64,000 bases of DNA from an uncultured Treponema sp. Lineage in GTDB: Bacteria > Spirochaetota > Spirochaetia > Treponematales > Treponemataceae. This document shows positions 7,640 to 16,473 of the stretch, in pieces (position 1 is the stretch's first letter; every line of letters begins with the position of its first letter). The translations under genes and the position numbers were made by a program. Under the pieces are notes generated by a model that saw nothing but the letters and a program-made list of their open reading frames with translations, made no database searches and was not told the DNA's origin. The stretch spans positions 10,528 to 74,527 of the forward strand of contig CAKULY010000010.1 of the NCBI GenBank assembly GCA_934667505.1, written 5' to 3'.

Positions 7640-8833
7640 TTGATAGAAGATTTTTTTAATGCGCTGCAAAATTTTTGCAGACAAAAAACAAGAACAATTC
7701 TTTCTTTGCTGGGCGTTATAATCGGTGTTGCAAGCGTAATTGCAATAACTAGCATTGGCTCTTCTTCCAGTGAACAAATAAAGCAGACTTTTGGTTCTTC
7801 GGGGCTGGATGTAGTTCAAATTTCAAAAGGATTTATGCGCCGAAGACGCGATGCTGTGCAAATTCAGTTTGATGAAACTTTTAGAAAAGAGCTTTACGAA
7901 AATGTAAGCAACATAAAAAAAGTTTGGTATAAAAACAACATTTCTTCTACAATTTCTTATTCAGAAACAAGTTCTTCCACTTCTTGTTCCGCAATAGAGC
8001 ATGGTTTTTTAGAAATGTATGGGCTTGAACTTGAAAAAGGGCGTTTTTTTACTGTGACAGAAGATTTTTATGGCTTGCAAAAAATTATTTTGGGTAAAAA
8101 GCTTGCGCAAGCGTTGTTTTCTGATGTAAACCCTGTTGGAAAAAGCGTTCTTGTAACCGCTGATAAAGTTTCGTTCGCTTTTGAAGTGATTGGCGTTTTA
8201 AAAGAGCAAAATTCTGGAATGGAAAACACAGAAGACATTGCATATATTCCGCGGGGCTTTTATTCAAAAAAAATAATGCCAAGTCCTAACGCTGCCAATA
8301 TTTTAGTGCAAGTAACTAATCAAAATAAAGCAACTTCTGTTTCTACTGAAATAGAGCAGTACTGCAAAGCGAAAACCGGCTCCGAATATTCTGTAAACGT
8401 TATGTCCATGCAAACAATGATTGAGCAGCTGGGCGAAATTTCACAGTCGTTGAGCATAATGCTAAGCGGAATAGCTGCAATTTCGCTCCTTGTTGGTGGA
8501 ATTGGTATTATGAACATAATGATTGTAACTGTTACAGAGCGCAAACAAGAAATCGGAATTAGAAAAGCTCTAGGAGCAAGCCCTGCAGATATTTGCCGTC
8601 AATTTTTGGTAGAATCTGCCACAATAACTTTGTTTGGCGGAATAATAGGAATTTTTGCAGGTTCGCTGACGGCTGTTATCATTGAAAAGGCAAAAGAAAT
8701 GAGTGCAGTTATAAACTGGAATTCCTGCGTAGTCGCTTTCTTTTTCAGCGTGCTTGTTGGAATTGTTTTTGGATTAAGCCCTGCAATAAAAGCTGCGAAG
8801 CTTGATCCTGTTATTGCACTCGCTTCTGAATAG
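7640..8833 (+). CDS. MacB-like ABC transporter permease
   Basis: A 397-residue permease with the MacB architecture: one N-terminal membrane helix (about residues 17-40, LLGVIIGVASVIAITSIG), a large periplasmic MacB core domain, and three C-terminal FtsX-type helices (about 270-295, 325-350, 360-385). The conserved GIGIMNIMIVTVTERKQEIG stretch after the core is a family hallmark. The start is TTG at 7640, supported by a strong GGAGG 6 nt upstream. This is the last gene of the four-gene operon. Together the proteins should form a tripartite inner-membrane-to-outside export pump, for example for macrolides, lipids or peptides; the substrate is unknown. Confidence 0.85.
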   Translation: MIEDFFNALQNFCRQKTRTILSLLGVIIGVASVIAITSIGSSSSEQIKQTFGSSGLDVVQISKGFMRRRRDAVQIQFDETFRKELYENVSNIKKVWYKNNISSTISYSETSSSTSCSAIEHGFLEMYGLELEKGRFFTVTEDFYGLQKIILGKKLAQALFSDVNPVGKSVLVTADKVSFAFEVIGVLKEQNSGMENTEDIAYIPRGFYSKKIMPSPNAANILVQVTNQNKATSVSTEIEQYCKAKTGSEYSVNVMSMQTMIEQLGEISQSLSIMLSGIAAISLLVGGIGIMNIMIVTVTERKQEIGIRKALGASPADICRQFLVESATITLFGGIIGIFAGSLTAVIIEKAKEMSAVINWNSCVVAFFFSVLVGIVFGLSPAIKAAKLDPVIALASE

Positions 8834-8838
8834 AACAA

Positions 8839-8882
8839 ATTGCAACTTCGCTTACGCCTTTGACCATTCTTCTAAGAACTCG
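8839..8882 (-). repeat. 44-bp gene-3'-end repeat, copy 1
   Basis: Read on the minus strand it begins CGAGTTCTTAGAAGAATG and ends GCGTAAGCGAAGTTGCAAT. It has the same 44-nt length and order as copies at 15481-15524, 44150-44193 and 49121-49164. It lies 17 nt past the stop of the minus-strand gene at 8900-10609, in sense with it. Confidence 0.65.
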
Positions 8883-8899
8883 GCTTTTAATCAAAAAGA

Positions 8900-10609
8900 C
8901 TAGTATCCGTCGCTCATTGCGCGGTTGTTATCTTTTATGCAAAGTTCATCGTAGACAAGGCTTCTTTTACGCAATTCTTGCTTGCGTTCGTTAGGGAACG
9001 GCATATTGCGCCAAAAAATTCCACGAACCTCTTTGTCTAAGCGTTGAACGCCTTCAGATTCTTTTGTCATCCAAAGAATGTAGTCTTCTATAAAGAAGGC
9101 TTTTAGGTCGCCTTTTAATTTTAGTCTGTCTATGTGCTGGTAATATTGACCTGTAAGACCTTCTTCCATCCAATAGTAGCTGGCTTTTTCTTTTGCAACT
9201 TGCCACCGCAAATCTGCAACAGCTGTTAAAACTGCAATTTTTAAGTCGCGCGGGTACATTGGAACTACAATGCGGCCGCGGCTTGTAACTCTGTTATAGC
9301 GGTCAAAAGGTTCCCAGCAAAATCCTCTGTCGCCATAAGTTGGAATAAGAAGCGTGTAGGGCGGTATTCTATTTGGAATATTTTTGTGAACTCTGCAAAA
9401 TGCTCCCGGATCTATGGATTCAATCCAGCGAAGAATATTTACAACGTTTTCTCGCGTTCCAGTTCCTCGTTCCGTACAGTGAAAGAATTCACGTGTAAAA
9501 ATTGGAAATTGATTTCCTTGCCGTCCAACAGTCATTTTTGCCATTTGGCGAACGGTTTCAAACTCGATGTTTACAGCTTGAGCATCTGCGGCGACTTCTT
9601 GCGCCCCTGTTGATGAAAGCTTGCTTTCTACGCTGCTAAAAGCGCCTTTTGCTTCAGTGTAATCTTTTAAACACTTTGCAAGTTCTTTGTTGTTCTTAGA
9701 AAGCCGGTGAAGCTTGTCTGTTATTTCGGCAAAAAGTTTTATTTGACTGTCAGAATAGTCGCTCTTGTGAGGTTCCATTCCTAAAATAGGATTGTGTTCA
9801 CAAAGCAAATCAACTCTTGACTTTAATTCTGATTCGAGCATCGCCCGTTCATTTTCTTTTATGTTGAGAATGTTTTCTGCGCTTTGCAGTTTTCCAGAAT
9901 TTTTTGATTGAAGCTGCTGAAGCCTTGACTGCTCAAATTTTGCTGCCTCTTCAGGAGTCGCCGCCTTGTGGGTAACTCTTTTTTCATCAGTTGCAGAATT
10001 TGCCATTTTTCCTTTGGCAATTTCGGCAAACCATTCATCTGCATAAAGGACAGGCTCGTTTAGAACATTTTCAAATATGACTCTAGAAAAAAAGTCTTTT
10101 TGCTCCGGTCTAAAAAGAGAAGGCAAAATAACACCAAACCGGCAAGCCATTCTTTTCGGCATAGGAAGATTTGGATCTGCCATTTTCGGAACCATTCCGC
10201 GCAAAAATTCCCAATAGGCAGAAATAATCTGTTGACGATATACGGTTCTGTCTTTCGGGTCTGCGCAGGTAAGATACTTTGAAAGAACGGCGTGAACTCT
10301 TTGAGCGTAAGCGTTTTCACCAGTAAGAACTGTTTTGTAGTACTTTGTATCATCAAAATAAGTTGCAGGAGTGTCGTTTAAAAGCTTTTCTACAGGAGTA
10401 AATTCGTGTTTGTTTAAATCAACTTCGTGAATAGACTTTTTTTGGGAAGCTTCATTTGCTTTTGCTTCAAACAACTTTGACTTTTTAGAAAAATCCATCA
10501 TGGAAAATTTAGATTTATTAGTTGATTCTGCAGAAGTTTTTTCTTGTCCTGATTGTTTGTCGTGTTCAGCTAAAAGCGCTGCAATTGAAGGATCTAATTC
10601 ATCACTCAT
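8900..10609 (-). CDS. Conserved hypothetical cytoplasmic protein (likely spirochaete-specific)
   Basis: A 569-residue protein without signal peptide or membrane segment. The N-terminal 70 residues are polar and probably disordered (SAESTNKSKFSMMDF). Residues about 230-330 contain Leu/Glu/Lys-rich heptads, a likely coiled coil. The C-terminal half is globular with many aromatic residues (for example FCWEPFDRYN, WRNMPFPNE). I recognise no enzymatic motif. The ATG at 10609 is favoured over an in-frame GTG four codons upstream because GGAG lies 7 nt before the ATG. It is monocistronic. The function is unknown. Confidence 0.7.
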   Translation of the reverse strand: MSDELDPSIAALLAEHDKQSGQEKTSAESTNKSKFSMMDFSKKSKLFEAKANEASQKKSIHEVDLNKHEFTPVEKLLNDTPATYFDDTKYYKTVLTGENAYAQRVHAVLSKYLTCADPKDRTVYRQQIISAYWEFLRGMVPKMADPNLPMPKRMACRFGVILPSLFRPEQKDFFSRVIFENVLNEPVLYADEWFAEIAKGKMANSATDEKRVTHKAATPEEAAKFEQSRLQQLQSKNSGKLQSAENILNIKENERAMLESELKSRVDLLCEHNPILGMEPHKSDYSDSQIKLFAEITDKLHRLSKNNKELAKCLKDYTEAKGAFSSVESKLSSTGAQEVAADAQAVNIEFETVRQMAKMTVGRQGNQFPIFTREFFHCTERGTGTRENVVNILRWIESIDPGAFCRVHKNIPNRIPPYTLLIPTYGDRGFCWEPFDRYNRVTSRGRIVVPMYPRDLKIAVLTAVADLRWQVAKEKASYYWMEEGLTGQYYQHIDRLKLKGDLKAFFIEDYILWMTKESEGVQRLDKEVRGIFWRNMPFPNERKQELRKRSLVYDELCIKDNNRAMSDGY

Positions 10610-10689
10610 TTTTGACTCCACATTTAGGCTAATTATAACACGCTGTTTTTCTTATCGCAATGTATTTATCTTAAATGTGGAGTATTAAA

Positions 10690-12168
10690 CTAAAGCACAG
10701 GTTTCATCGCTGTCATGTATTCGCGGAGCTTTCTTCCCACAACTTCGATTGGATGGTTGCGGATTTCTGCGTTTACTTCTACTAGCTGTGTGTTGTTTAC
10801 GCTTGTGTCCTTGAGCTCAAGGCCTTTTCCGATTACATCTGTGTGGATTTTCGGCATAAAGTCTTTTGCCATCATAGGAGCGGCAACGCGGCTGAACAAG
10901 TAACATCCGTATTCTGCTGTGTCTGAAATTACGCGGTTCATCTCGTAAAGACGTTTGCGGTCAATCAGGTTTGCGATGAGCGGAACTTCATGCAAAGATT
11001 CGTAGTAAGCTGATTCAGGTTTGATTCCTGCGTCAACCATTGTCTCAAATGCAAGCTCGCAGCCAGCTTTTACCATTGCGACAAGCAAGATTCCCTTGTC
11101 GAAATATTCCTGCTCAGAGATTTCCTCTTTTGATTCTGGAGTTGACTCAAACGGAAGTTTTCCTGTTTCTTCGCGCCAGGTGAGCAAGTCGTGGTCCCTG
11201 TTTGCCCAGTCCTGCATCATTGTAGAAGAGAATTTTCCGCTGATGATGTCGTCCATGTGCTTTTGGTAAAGCGGTGTCAAAAGCTTCTTGATTTCTTTAG
11301 AAAGCTCGTTCGCACGGATTTTTGCAGGATTAGAAAGACGGTCCATCATGTTTGTGATTCCGCCCCATTTCAAAGCCTCAGAAATTACGTTCCAGCCGTG
11401 CATCAAAAGTTTTGTGGCATATTCAGGAGCGATTCCTTCGCTTACCATTTTGTCGTAGCAAACGATTGTTCCTGCCTGAAGCATTCCGCACAAAATTGTC
11501 TGCTCGCCCATAAGGTCAGACTTAACTTCCGCAACGAATGAAGATTCAAGAACGCCAGCCTTGCTTCCGCCCATTCCTACTGCCAAAGCCTTTGCGTAAG
11601 CCCAGCCTTTTCCTTCCGGGTCATTGTTCGGGTGAACGGCGATAAGGTCAGGAACACCGAATCCTCTCTGGAATTCATGGTAAACTTCTGTGCCTGGACC
11701 TTTTGGAGCGCACATCACAACAGTAATATCCGGGCGAATCTGCATTCCTTCTTCAACAATATTGAATCCGTGAGAATACCACAAAGCAGAGCCTTTCTTC
11801 ATCCTCTTCATAACTTCTGTGATAACAGGAGTGTGCTGCTTGTCCGGAGTAAGGTTTCCAACCAAATCAGCAGTTGGAATCATCTCATCATAAGTACCAA
11901 CTTTAAATCCGTTTTCTGTGGCATTCTTCCAAGACTGGCGTTTTTCTGTGATTGCAGATTCACGCAAAGCGTAGCTAACATCAAGCCCAGAATCGCGCAG
12001 ACAAAGCCCCTGGTTCAAACCCTGAGCACCGCAACCAACGATTACAATTTTTTTGCCCTTAAGAGCTTTTACGCCGTCAGCGAATTCTTCTTTAGACATT
12101 GAACGGCAGTGACCCAACTGAAGTCTGGCCTCGCGCCAAGGAATTGAATTAAAATAATTGTTACCCAT
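10690..12168 (-). CDS. ilvC: Ketol-acid reductoisomerase, class II
   Basis: A 492-residue enzyme that converts acetolactate or aceto-hydroxybutyrate to dihydroxy acids, using NADPH and Mg2+, in valine, leucine and isoleucine synthesis. The long form, the N-terminal [11 protein letters not shown] and the Rossmann motif [13 protein letters not shown] match the E. coli type (class II, with a duplicated knotted domain) rather than the roughly 330-residue class I. The metal-binding region [15 protein letters not shown] and the repeat AYYESLHE are intact. It stands alone here; other ilv genes are outside the window. A candidate promoter lies at 12331-12359, giving a roughly 155-nt leader that contains a hairpin repeat. 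Confidence 0.95.
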   Translation of the reverse strand: MGNNYFNSIPWREARLQLGHCRSMSKEEFADGVKALKGKKIVIVGCGAQGLNQGLCLRDSGLDVSYALRESAITEKRQSWKNATENGFKVGTYDEMIPTADLVGNLTPDKQHTPVITEVMKRMKKGSALWYSHGFNIVEEGMQIRPDITVVMCAPKGPGTEVYHEFQRGFGVPDLIAVHPNNDPEGKGWAYAKALAVGMGGSKAGVLESSFVAEVKSDLMGEQTILCGMLQAGTIVCYDKMVSEGIAPEYATKLLMHGWNVISEALKWGGITNMMDRLSNPAKIRANELSKEIKKLLTPLYQKHMDDIISGKFSSTMMQDWANRDHDLLTWREETGKLPFESTPESKEEISEQEYFDKGILLVAMVKAGCELAFETMVDAGIKPESAYYESLHEVPLIANLIDRKRLYEMNRVISDTAEYGCYLFSRVAAPMMAKDFMPKIHTDVIGKGLELKDTSVNNTQLVEVNAEIRNHPIEVVGRKLREYMTAMKPVL

Positions 12169-12205
12169 TTTATACTCCTATGAAAATTATTTTTTTTGAT
12201 TTTTT

Positions 12206-12307
12206 TGGGCGGTCCGGCAACAAGTTGCCGTCGGGCTATACGTGGTTCCGCGCTATCCGCGCTCCATTGCTTCACTTCGTTCCGCAACAAGCCACTTCTA
12301 TCCCTAC
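12206..12307 (+). repeat. Hairpin-modular intergenic repeat, copy 2
   Basis: It starts TTTTGGGC, then hairpin CGGCAAC-AA-GTTGCCG (12215-12230), CGGGCT, CGTGG, a GCGC-TATCC-GCGC palindrome and an ATCCCTA end, the same order as copy 1 at 2494-2625. It lies in the 456-nt gene-free stretch 12169-12624 and, if the candidate ilvC promoter is right, within the ilvC leader in antisense orientation. The rest of that stretch (12360-12500) holds nothing else I can identify. Confidence 0.6.
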
Positions 12308-12330
12308 CGCTTCTGCATTTGTATACAATT

Positions 12331-12359
12331 ATTCTAAACTTTTATGCACGTTGCGTAAA
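12331..12359 (-). promoter_or_regulatory. Candidate ilvC promoter
   Basis: On the minus strand, TTTACG (12359-12354), a 17-bp spacer, then TAGAAT (12336-12331). Transcription would begin near 12324, about 155 nt before the ilvC start. Confidence 0.4.
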
Positions 12360-12502
12360 GTGAAAGATTTTCATTTGATTGTTGAAAAATATGCAACAAA
12401 CTTCTTTCAAGAGTCCTGTTTCTTTCACAAAACTGGCAGCATGCAAAGTTTAAAACTCTTCGGCCTATCAACCGTATTGATTTTATATCAACAACTTTTT
12501 TA

Positions 12503-12531
12503 TTGAATTTCATTGGATTTTGTTATATCTT
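12503..12531 (+). promoter_or_regulatory. Candidate metK promoter
   Basis: TTGAAT (12503-12508), a 17-bp spacer, then TATCTT (12526-12531). It predicts a leader of about 87 nt before metK. I see no recognisable SAM riboswitch in that leader. Confidence 0.4.
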
Positions 12532-12624
12532 ATTTGTACATAAACCTTTACCCGTAGATTTATCCAAATTGCAAACGGGCCTGTTTTATATAAACAGAAA
12601 AAATTGCTAAAAAGGGGGTCCAGA

Positions 12625-13857
12625 ATGGGACTTTTCTCTTCAAACAAATCACATTACCTTTTTACTTCAGAATCAGTTGGCGAAGGTCACCCAGATAAGC
12701 TGTGCGATCAGATTTCAGATGCAATTCTTGATGAATGTATTCGCCTAGATCCTTATGTCCACGTAGCCTGTGAATCTTTTGCGACTACTAATTTTCTTAT
12801 GACAGGCGGAGAAATTGGTTTTCAAACTCCAGACAAATCGCTTCCGCAGAAAATCGCAGAGCGAGCAGAAAAAATTGTTCGCGGCGTAGCAGTTGATGTT
12901 GGCTATACTGATGAGGCCGTAGGATTAAATGGCCGGACTTGCGAATACATGAATCGTTTGCACGCTCAGTCTCCAGATATAAATCAAGGCGTGGTAGGAA
13001 AAGGTCTTGAAGAGTACGCTGGTCAGCAAGGTGCTGGCGACCAAGGAATGATGTTTGGTTTTGCTTGCAATGAAACTCCTGAGCTTATGCCTGCTCCAGT
13101 AATGTATTCGCATAAGCTGCTTATAAAAGCTAGTGAACTTAGAAAGTCTGGAGCAATAAAGTGGCTTCGGCCAGACGCAAAAAGTCAGGTGACAATTGAA
13201 TATGAAGGACACAAGCCTTTAAGAATTGATACAGTTGTTCTTTCCCATCAGCATGATGATGGAATTTCTCATGAGGAAATTGAAAAAACAATAATTGAGC
13301 AAATAATAAAACCTGTTTTAGAACCGACAGGACTTCTTGATTCAAAGACAAAGTATTTTATAAATCCTACTGGAAAATTTGTTTTAGGCGGTCCAGATGG
13401 AGATTCTGGTCTTACAGGAAGAAAGATTATTGTTGATACTTACGGCGGAATGGGCAGACACGGCGGCGGCGCTTTTAGCGGAAAAGACCCGACCAAAGTC
13501 GACCGCTCTGCGGCTTACATGGCTCGCTACATTGCAAAAAACATTGTGGCCGCAGGTCTTGCTGAACGGGCTGAAGTAGAATTAGCCTATGCAATTGGTG
13601 TTCCAAAGCCTGTTTCTATAATGGTAGAAACGTTCGGAACAGAAACGGTTCCAAATGAAAAAATCGTTGCCGCTGTTGAAAAAGTTTTTGACTGCACGCC
13701 AGCTGGAATAATTACAACTCTAAAACTTAGAAACCCAATTTATAGGCCAACTGCAAGTTACGGTCACTTTGGGCGAACTCCTTATGTAAAAGATGGAATA
13801 GAATTTTTTACTTGGGAAAAAACAGACAAAACAGAAGAACTGAAAAAGGCTTTGTAA
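12625..13857 (+). CDS. metK: S-adenosylmethionine synthetase
   Basis: A 410-residue enzyme making SAM from methionine and ATP in the cytosol. The signature GEGHPDK is near residue 20, the ATP-binding [10 protein letters not shown] near residue 140 and the phosphate loop [16 protein letters not shown] near residue 285. The ATG at 12625 is preferred to an in-frame TTG seven codons upstream because the SD AAGGGGG lies about 9 nt before the ATG. It is the first gene of a run of plus-strand genes and is followed after 4 nt by a YitT-family gene. Functionally it links with the MetH-activation protein and B12 importer further on. Confidence 0.96.
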   Translation: MGLFSSNKSHYLFTSESVGEGHPDKLCDQISDAILDECIRLDPYVHVACESFATTNFLMTGGEIGFQTPDKSLPQKIAERAEKIVRGVAVDVGYTDEAVGLNGRTCEYMNRLHAQSPDINQGVVGKGLEEYAGQQGAGDQGMMFGFACNETPELMPAPVMYSHKLLIKASELRKSGAIKWLRPDAKSQVTIEYEGHKPLRIDTVVLSHQHDDGISHEEIEKTIIEQIIKPVLEPTGLLDSKTKYFINPTGKFVLGGPDGDSGLTGRKIIVDTYGGMGRHGGGAFSGKDPTKVDRSAAYMARYIAKNIVAAGLAERAEVELAYAIGVPKPVSIMVETFGTETVPNEKIVAAVEKVFDCTPAGIITTLKLRNPIYRPTASYGHFGRTPYVKDGIEFFTWEKTDKTEELKKAL

Positions 13858-13861
13858 GACA

Positions 13862-14749
13862 ATGCAAAAACTTTCAACTTCCTGGATGAAGCAGCCTCCT
13901 TTAAAAATACCATTAATCAGAATGTTTTTGGTGTGCGCGGGAGCATTTTTAATGGCTTTGAATATCAAGATGTTTACAAAAACCGGCAATATTCTTCCAG
14001 GAGGTTTTACAGGGCTTTCTCTTTTAATTCAGGAACTTGTTTTAAAGTTTTTTCATAAGCAGATTCCATTTTCGCCAATAAGTTATGCGTTGAATTTAGT
14101 ACCTGTTGTTCTAAGTTTTATATTTATTGGGAAAAGATACACAATTTATTCGTGCATTATGATTGTTCTTTCTGGAATTTTTACCGATTTTATTCCAGTA
14201 ATTCACGTTACAGACAATATTCTTATGGCTGCTATTTTCGGCGGTCTTTTAAATGCCTTCGCAATATTTTTATGCTTGATTTCTGGAGCAACTAGCGGAG
14301 GCACTGATTTTATTGCAATTTTTATTTCCGAAAAAACGGGCCGCGATTCCTGGAACTATATTTTGATTTTTAACATGGTTGTTCTTTTATCGGCAGGACT
14401 TATTTTTACTTTTGAGCAAGCATTGTATTCAATAATTTTTCAGTTCACTTCAACTATAGCGCTTCAAACTCTTTATGGCAGATACCAGCGGGTTACGATT
14501 TTCATTGTTACAGAAAATCCAGAGCTTTGCTATAAAATCATAAAAGATGAGACAAATCACGATGCGACACAGTTGCAAGGAATCGGCTGTTTTAAAAAAA
14601 CGTGCAAAACTGTGCTTTATTCTGTTATTTCAAAGGATGAATCAAATAAAGTCATTGCAAAACTAAAAAAGGAAGATCCTACATCCTTTATAAATGTTAT
14701 AAAATCGGAAAACATAGTTGGAAAATTTTATAGTCCGCCTAAAGACTAA
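13862..14749 (+). CDS. YitT family membrane protein (DUF161-DUF2179)
   Basis: A 295-residue protein with five or six predicted membrane helices in the first 200 residues, including the family stretch TGNILPGGFTGLSLLIQ near residue 40 and SGATSGGTDFIAIF near residue 140. A soluble C-terminal DUF2179 domain (about 210-290, YGRYQRVTIFIVTENPE...) follows. This is the YitT plan; family function is unsettled, with transport roles proposed. It starts 4 nt after the metK stop, so it is cotranscribed with metK. That adjacency hints at a link with methionine or SAM but does not prove it. Confidence 0.85.
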   Translation: MQKLSTSWMKQPPLKIPLIRMFLVCAGAFLMALNIKMFTKTGNILPGGFTGLSLLIQELVLKFFHKQIPFSPISYALNLVPVVLSFIFIGKRYTIYSCIMIVLSGIFTDFIPVIHVTDNILMAAIFGGLLNAFAIFLCLISGATSGGTDFIAIFISEKTGRDSWNYILIFNMVVLLSAGLIFTFEQALYSIIFQFTSTIALQTLYGRYQRVTIFIVTENPELCYKIIKDETNHDATQLQGIGCFKKTCKTVLYSVISKDESNKVIAKLKKEDPTSFINVIKSENIVGKFYSPPKD

Positions 14750-14755
14750 AAGGTA

Positions 14756-14838
14756 ATAAAAGATAAGATAAAATCAGTCTAAAATGGCGTTTGTTTTTAT
14801 CTTTAAAAGTTTGCCTTGCGAACTTGCTTACGGGAGTA
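14756..14838 (+). repeat. Terminator-plus-SD spacer module, copy 1
   Basis: The 92-nt gap between the YitT gene and nth matches in length and order the 92-nt gap at 17569-17660. An AAGATAAAA...TTTTATCTT stem (terminator-like) comes first, then a small hairpin AAGTTTGC-CTT-GCGAACTT, then a TTACGGGAG Shine-Dalgarno. The small hairpin differs between copies at paired positions yet stays paired (G-U wobbles). Confidence 0.55.
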
Positions 14839-14841
14839 GAA

Positions 14842-15471
14842 ATGCGCTTGCTTTCTCAGGAAAAAATAACAGAGGCAATGGAACGCTTTAAGAAGCAAAA
14901 TCCCAGTCCAAAGCCTGAATTAGATTTTTATTCTCCATATACACTTTTAGTTGCGGTGGTTTTGAGCGCGCAAACGACAGATAAAAGCGTAAACAAAGTG
15001 ACAAAAGAACTTTTTGCCCTTGCGGATACTCCTCAAAAAATGCTTGCCCTTCCGCAAGAAAAAATTATTGAAATAATTCGCCCTATAGGACTTTTTAAAA
15101 ACAAATCTAAAAATATTCTTTTGCTCAGCCAAGAATTAATAGAAAAATTTGATTCAAAAGTTCCAAATACCCGCAAAGAACTAATGGAGCTTTCTGGAGT
15201 AGGCAGAAAAACTGCGAATGTAGTTTTGAACGTTGGTTTTGGCGAGCCGACTATGCCTGTAGACACCCATCTTTTGCGAATTTGTCCGAAAATTGGCTTT
15301 GCAGAGGGCAAAACTCCAGAAGAAATTGAACAGTCTTTGTGTAAAAGAATTCCTTCTCAATATATGAAAAATGCGCATCATTGGCTGCTTTTGCACGGAA
15401 GATACACTTGCACTGCAAAAAATCCGAAATGTGCGGAATGTATAATAAATGATATTTGCTTACATAATTAG
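14842..15471 (+). CDS. nth: Endonuclease III
   Basis: A 209-residue DNA glycosylase/AP lyase that removes oxidised pyrimidines in base excision repair. The helix-hairpin-helix reads LSGVGRKTANVVL with catalytic Lys123, the catalytic Asp141 lies in VDTH, and four cysteines (190, 197, 200, 206; spacing 6-2-5) bind the [4Fe-4S] cluster. The ATG at 14842 has GGGAG 6 nt upstream; an in-frame TTG 17 codons earlier is rejected because it lies inside the spacer repeat and has no SD. The length is as usual for the family. Confidence 0.94.
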   Translation: MRLLSQEKITEAMERFKKQNPSPKPELDFYSPYTLLVAVVLSAQTTDKSVNKVTKELFALADTPQKMLALPQEKIIEIIRPIGLFKNKSKNILLLSQELIEKFDSKVPNTRKELMELSGVGRKTANVVLNVGFGEPTMPVDTHLLRICPKIGFAEGKTPEEIEQSLCKRIPSQYMKNAHHWLLLHGRYTCTAKNPKCAECIINDICLHN

Positions 15472-15480
15472 TCCAAACGT

Positions 15481-15524
15481 CGAGTTTTTAGGAAAATGAA
15501 TAAAAGCGTAAGCGAATTTACAAT
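15481..15524 (+). repeat. 44-bp gene-3'-end repeat, copy 2
   Basis: It begins CGAGTTTTTAGGAAAATGAA and ends GCGAATTTACAAT, 9 nt after the nth stop and in sense with nth. It is nearly identical to the copy at 49121-49164 after ricT, with about four differences in 44 nt; similarity extends about 10 nt upstream into the spacer. Confidence 0.75.
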
Positions 15525-15576
15525 ATGTAAAAAAACTAGACATGCGGGCTAATTAAGTTTTTATGAGAGGTTTTTT

Positions 15577-16467
15577 ATGGAAGAAACAGGATCAACTTTA
15601 GAACAGGTAGAATCGGCAGCAATTGAAGCTGCGGATGCAACTGTGGGAAAGTTTGCGCAAACCGCCTTTGATTTTTTTAAAAGGCTTTTTACCTGGAATA
15701 ATTTGTTCAAAGTTATAGGAATTATTCTAGTTTTAGCTTTGATATGGCTTGTTTTTAAAATAATAAAAAAAGCCACAAAAAGATTTCTTTCAGAACGGTT
15801 AGACAGACATCAAAATGCAATGGCCTTAAAAATTCTAAACTATTTGTATTTTATAGTTTCAGTTCTTTACGTTTTAAGCGCTTTTGGAATAAAACTAAAA
15901 GCGCTTTGGGGAGCTGCAGGAATTGCAGGCGTGGCAGTTGGTTTTGCGGCTCAAACAACCATAAGCAATTTTATAAGCGGAATGTTTATAATAAGCGAGC
16001 GAACCATGAAGCTAGGCGACTTTATAAGTTGCGCAGGTGTAAGTGGAACTGTGGAATCAGTGGGCTTGCTTTCTATAAAAATCCGCAACTCTGATGGACA
16101 ATTGGTAAGGATTCCAAACAGTCAGATTATAAATACAAACTTTCAGAATAATAATTTTTATCCAAATCGCAGAATGAGTTTTCAACTTTCTGTAAGTTAC
16201 GATGCAGACTTACGAAAAGCCATTGAAGTTTTAAAAAATGTTCCGAAAAATTGTCCAACAGTTCTAGAAGAGCCAGAGCCAGCAGTTTGGTATGACAGCC
16301 TAGGCGACAGTGGAGTTAATATGACTTTAGCCTTGTGGTTTGAAACAAAGGACCTTGTTCAAACAAAAAATGACGTTTTTATCAATATAATAGAAGAGTT
16401 TAACAAGAATGAATTAGAAATTCCTTACAATAGAATTGACATAAATCTAATTTCAGAAAAAAAATAG
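15577..16467 (+). CDS. Small-conductance mechanosensitive channel (MscS family)
   Basis: A 296-residue protein. There are two to three membrane helices: about 45-65, 85-105, and the pore helix about 110-135 with the Gly/Ala-packed stretch GAAGIAGVAVGFAAQTTISNFISG. A beta domain follows (GDFISCAGVSGTVESVGLLSIKI) and then a C-terminal alpha/beta domain. This is a minimal MscS, a homoheptameric channel that releases solutes on hypo-osmotic shock. The ATG at 15577 has GAGAGG about 6 nt upstream. The HD-hydrolase gene starts 6 nt after the stop. Confidence 0.9.
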   Translation: MEETGSTLEQVESAAIEAADATVGKFAQTAFDFFKRLFTWNNLFKVIGIILVLALIWLVFKIIKKATKRFLSERLDRHQNAMALKILNYLYFIVSVLYVLSAFGIKLKALWGAAGIAGVAVGFAAQTTISNFISGMFIISERTMKLGDFISCAGVSGTVESVGLLSIKIRNSDGQLVRIPNSQIINTNFQNNNFYPNRRMSFQLSVSYDADLRKAIEVLKNVPKNCPTVLEEPEPAVWYDSLGDSGVNMTLALWFETKDLVQTKNDVFINIIEEFNKNELEIPYNRIDINLISEKK

Positions 16468-16473
16468 AACGCT

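Noticed and set aside
11632-12102. 156-codon open frame antisense to ilvC
   Set aside because: It is a shadow of the highly conserved ilvC coding region with no start signal.
12180-12506. 108-codon open frame between ilvC and metK
   Set aside because: It spans a structured repeat and has no SD; the peptide shows no protein-like composition.
12532-12624. SAM riboswitch before metK
   Set aside because: I looked for paired conserved elements and saw only a 5-bp CCCGT/ACGGG pairing, not a riboswitch pattern.
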